NCBI GenBank assembly: GCA_029256035.1
Contig: JAQSYR010000076.1
Coordinates: 1-7,758 of the forward strand
From: Anaerocolumna sp.
GTDB lineage: Bacteria > Bacillota > Clostridia > Lachnospirales > Lachnospiraceae
Direction: 5' to 3'
Length of the DNA: 7,758 bases
Shown here: positions 6,661-7,758 of the stretch, in pieces
Layout of the letters: the number at the start of each line of letters is the position of its first letter
How positions within the stretch are numbered: the stretch's first letter is position 1
Notes under the pieces: model-generated
What the model saw: the letters and a program-made list of their open reading frames with translations, nothing else
Told to the model about the DNA's origin: nothing
Databases searched by the model: none
Position numbers and translations under genes: made by a program

Positions 6661-7039
6661 GAATTAATATGGACAATATAATAACCTTCACAATAATAAA
6701 TGATCTTTCAGAAGAGTAAGGCTGTTGTAATAAAACCAAAATCTGCGTAATATACATAATATACGGGTCACAGCTATTTAATAGTTTATCGATTGGAGAG
6801 CCAGGTTTTAACACTGCAATTTTTGTCTCTGTAAATTGATAGTTATCACGAGAACATACTTGTATTTCATCTAGAAATGGGTTTGCGTGATTACCATAAC
6901 AAATCAGCCTTTTCTCGCCACATTTTAGAAAAAACTCCTCTTTTTTAAGAATACAGCCGGGCCTGTCACCATCTCTTACAGTTAATATTACATTTATATT
7001 AAAACAAGAATTGTTTATAAATTCTTTTTTACCATCCAT
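6557..7039 (-). CDS. Unrecognised small protein, probably with a run-on C-terminus
   Basis: I do not recognise this gene. The start at 7039 is supported by GGGAGG six bases upstream; a longer form from 7063 would place its ATG before the ribosome site. Residues 1 to about 95 look like a genuine compact, strand-rich domain: NINVILTVRDGDRPGCIL, EEFFLKCGEKRLICYGNHANPFLDEIQV and KIAVLKPGSPIDKLL. It has cysteines at 12, 29, 40, 47, 62 and 90. From about residue 100 the product becomes hydrophobic and low in complexity (FIIVKVIILSILILKLLYLM), and its last 34 codons run antisense into the flavodoxin coding region. I therefore suspect that the true C terminus lies near 6700-6750 and that a frame change or lost stop lets the frame run on. 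No signal peptide is seen. Function unknown. Confidence 0.55.
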   Translation of the reverse strand: MDGKKEFINNSCFNINVILTVRDGDRPGCILKKEEFFLKCGEKRLICYGNHANPFLDEIQVCSRDNYQFTETKIAVLKPGSPIDKLLNSCDPYIMYITQILVLLQQPYSSERSFIIVKVIILSILILKLLYLMIQLTLQSYFLYFFDSNLQFQFQLLIRP

Positions 7040-7055
7040 ATATAACCTCCCAAAG

Positions 7056-7075
7056 ATTATCATATATTATCATAT
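7056..7075. repeat. Two tandem 10-bp repeats at the -10 region of the unrecognised - strand gene
   Basis: ATTATCATAT occurs twice back to back (7056-7065 and 7066-7075). On the - strand each copy carries GATAAT, a 5/6 match to a -10 box; the upstream copy (7071-7066) is at a usable distance from the ribosome site at 7051-7046. Confidence 0.7.
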
Positions 7076-7077
7076 GT

Positions 7078-7107
7078 CGAAACCTGATGAATGTGAACGA
7101 AACCTGA
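7078..7107. repeat. Direct repeat CGAAACCTGA, phased by 20 bp
   Basis: Identical 10-mers at 7078-7087 and 7098-7107 are separated by exactly 10 bases, so they lie on the same face of the helix two turns apart. They sit immediately upstream of the likely -10 of the unrecognised - strand gene, covering its -35 zone. This arrangement is typical of a dimeric activator or repressor site; the regulator is unknown. Confidence 0.75.
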
Positions 7108-7153
7108 CATGGGTAATAATTTTTTGCTTTCAGAATATATTTATTAAATACAT

Positions 7154-7182
7154 TTGGAAATGAATATATGTAATCATATAAT
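7154..7182 (+). promoter_or_regulatory. Sigma-A-type promoter of the 82-codon gene
   Basis: TTGGAA (7154-7159), a 17-base spacer and a perfect TATAAT (7177-7182). Start near 7189 leaves a short leader that contains AAAGGAG (7196-7202). Confidence 0.65.
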
Positions 7183-7211
7183 AATCTGAAAAGAGAAAGG
7201 AGCCGGTATGG

Positions 7212-7460
7212 ATGGAAGCAAATATGACCCATAAGGAATATAAACAAATCATAAGTGATGCTATTATAGAGTATTGTAATAATGGCGGTTCTCTTTTAAA
7301 TATAGCATTGAATCAGGCAAGGAAAGAATACATATATGAATTCGATTATTTATTACCAGAGGATGATAAACAAAGCTTGATTGACAAAGCGCATCAGGCT
7401 ATGCAGAAAAATAAAGACTTACCGAAGGGGATTCGCCTAATTAAAGTTAAATTCTATTAG
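7212..7460 (+). CDS. Unrecognised small protein (82 residues)
   Basis: I do not recognise this gene. It has its own good promoter and an AAAGGAG site 9 bases before the ATG, which makes it a believable small gene. An inner ATG at 7224 (MTHKEYK) is possible but is 21 bases from the ribosome site. The product is soluble and mostly helical in appearance: KEYKQIISDAIIEYCNNGGS, LNIALNQARKEYIYEFDYLLPEDDKQSLIDKAHQAMQK, then a basic end KGIRLIKVKFY. It has one cysteine, no membrane segment and no known catalytic motif. It diverges from the unrecognised - strand gene and lies just upstream of ssrA; no clear terminator separates it from the ssrA promoter. Confidence 0.68.
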   Translation: MEANMTHKEYKQIISDAIIEYCNNGGSLLNIALNQARKEYIYEFDYLLPEDDKQSLIDKAHQAMQKNKDLPKGIRLIKVKFY

Positions 7461-7516
7461 AATAATATACCATGATAAAATTTTTAAAAAGTCACAATTT
7501 AGACACAATTAATGGG

Positions 7517-7522
7517 TATAAT
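7517..7522 (+). promoter_or_regulatory. Probable -10 element of ssrA
   Basis: A perfect TATAAT with start expected near 7529. The -35 is unclear: GTCACA (7491-7496) is 20 bases away and TAGACA (7500-7505) only 11. It is the best promoter candidate before the tmRNA and implies a leader of about 90 nt that would be removed by RNase P. Confidence 0.45.
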
Positions 7523-7527
7523 AATTT

Positions 7528-7551
7528 ATAGAATAACAAAAATTATTCTAT
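7528..7551 (+). repeat. 9-bp hairpin at the start of the ssrA leader
   Basis: ATAGAATAA (7528-7536) pairs perfectly with TTATTCTAT (7543-7551) around a 6-base loop. It begins where transcription from the TATAAT at 7517 should start, so it is either a 5' hairpin of pre-tmRNA or an operator overlapping the start site. Confidence 0.5.
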
Positions 7552-7582
7552 GTAATTTAAGAACACGTCTGTGAACCATGCA

Positions 7583-7604
7583 CGAACTGTATTAGAACAG
7601 TTTG
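7583..7604 (+). repeat. Second hairpin in the ssrA leader
   Basis: AACTGT (7585-7590) pairs with ACAGTT (7597-7602) around a 6-base loop, extended by a G-T and a C-G pair. It lies 16 bases before the mature 5' end of tmRNA. Confidence 0.45.
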
Positions 7605-7619
7605 CTGCCACCCATATTA

Positions 7620-7758
7620 GGGGTTGTACTGGTTTCGACGGGGGTTTTGAAGTTGTGGCAGCCATTCGCGGACTAGGACCGCGTCATCAACTTAGAATTA
7701 AATTTAAACGCAGACGAAAATTTAGCGTACGCTGCCTAGTGGCAGCTGTCGAACTTAG
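7620..7758 (+). ncRNA. ssrA: Transfer-messenger RNA (tmRNA), 5' part, cut by the window end
   Basis: tmRNA rescues ribosomes stalled on broken mRNA by acting first as tRNA-Ala and then as a short message that adds a degradation tag. The 5' end GGGGTTGTACTGGTTTCGACGGGG has the conserved acceptor strand and the GGUUUCGAC D-arm-like block. AAGTTG (7650-7655) pairs with CAACTT (7688-7693), and CGCGG (7667-7671) with CCGCG (7679-7683), as in the pseudoknot region before the tag. Resuming at GCA (7710), the frame reads ADENLAYAA and stops at TAG (7737-7739), the AA ending expected for protease recognition. GCTGCC (7731-7736) and GGCAGC (7741-7746) form the helix around the tag stop codon. The 3' half, including the T-arm and CCA end, is outside the window. 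The exact 5' base (7620 or 7621) is inferred. Confidence 0.96.

Noticed and set aside
7029..7247. 72-codon - strand frame across the divergent promoter region
   Set aside because: It covers promoters, repeats and the start of the 82-codon gene; composition is that of non-coding AT-rich DNA.
5432..7619. Possible mobile island, toxin-antitoxin pair or defence system between smpB and ssrA
   Set aside because: No integrase, transposase, terminal repeats, toxin or nuclease motifs are visible, and the two recognisable genes are ordinary GNAT and flavodoxin families.
7571..7758. Open frame from GTG 7571 running through the tmRNA to the window end
   Set aside because: It follows the structured ssrA sequence; such frames over tmRNA are well-known spurious genes and there is no ribosome site.

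Overview
The window is AT-rich, with clostridial ribosome-binding sites (GGAGG type) and sigma-A-like promoters. Its gene order and tmRNA tag suggest a low-GC anaerobic Firmicute of the Clostridia, most likely Lachnospiraceae. The placement is an inference from protein character and synteny (gpmI, secG, rnr, smpB, ssrA); no search was run.

Left part (1-5431, all + strand) is housekeeping. It opens inside gpmI, the cofactor-independent phosphoglycerate mutase. The gene appears broken: about 50 codons are missing near base 425 and the reading frame shifts there. Next come secG (translocase subunit) with its own promoter and a strong terminator, a MscS-type mechanosensitive channel gene with its own promoter, and then rnr (RNase R) and smpB as a two-gene operon.

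Middle and right part (5432-7619) separates smpB from ssrA by about 2.2 kb. It holds a GNAT acetyltransferase gene on the - strand, a flavodoxin gene on the + strand, an unrecognised small gene on the - strand and an unrecognised 82-codon gene on the + strand. The two divergent intergenic regions carry several short repeats that look like regulator sites: a 25-bp tandem repeat and a MerR-style dyad before the flavodoxin gene, and 20-bp-phased direct repeats plus a 10-bp tandem repeat before the unknown - strand gene.

Right end (7620-7758) is the 5' part of ssrA (tmRNA), with a readable tag ADENLAYAA and stop; its 3' half lies outside the window. A leader of about 90 nt precedes it.

The functional theme is trans-translation. 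SmpB delivers tmRNA to stalled ribosomes and RNase R degrades the non-stop mRNA; the three genes lie close together here. I see no CRISPR array, transposase, integrase, toxin-antitoxin pair or clear new system. The points worth following are the gpmI lesion, the repeat-rich divergent promoters, the run-on C-terminus of the unknown - strand gene and the ssrA leader.
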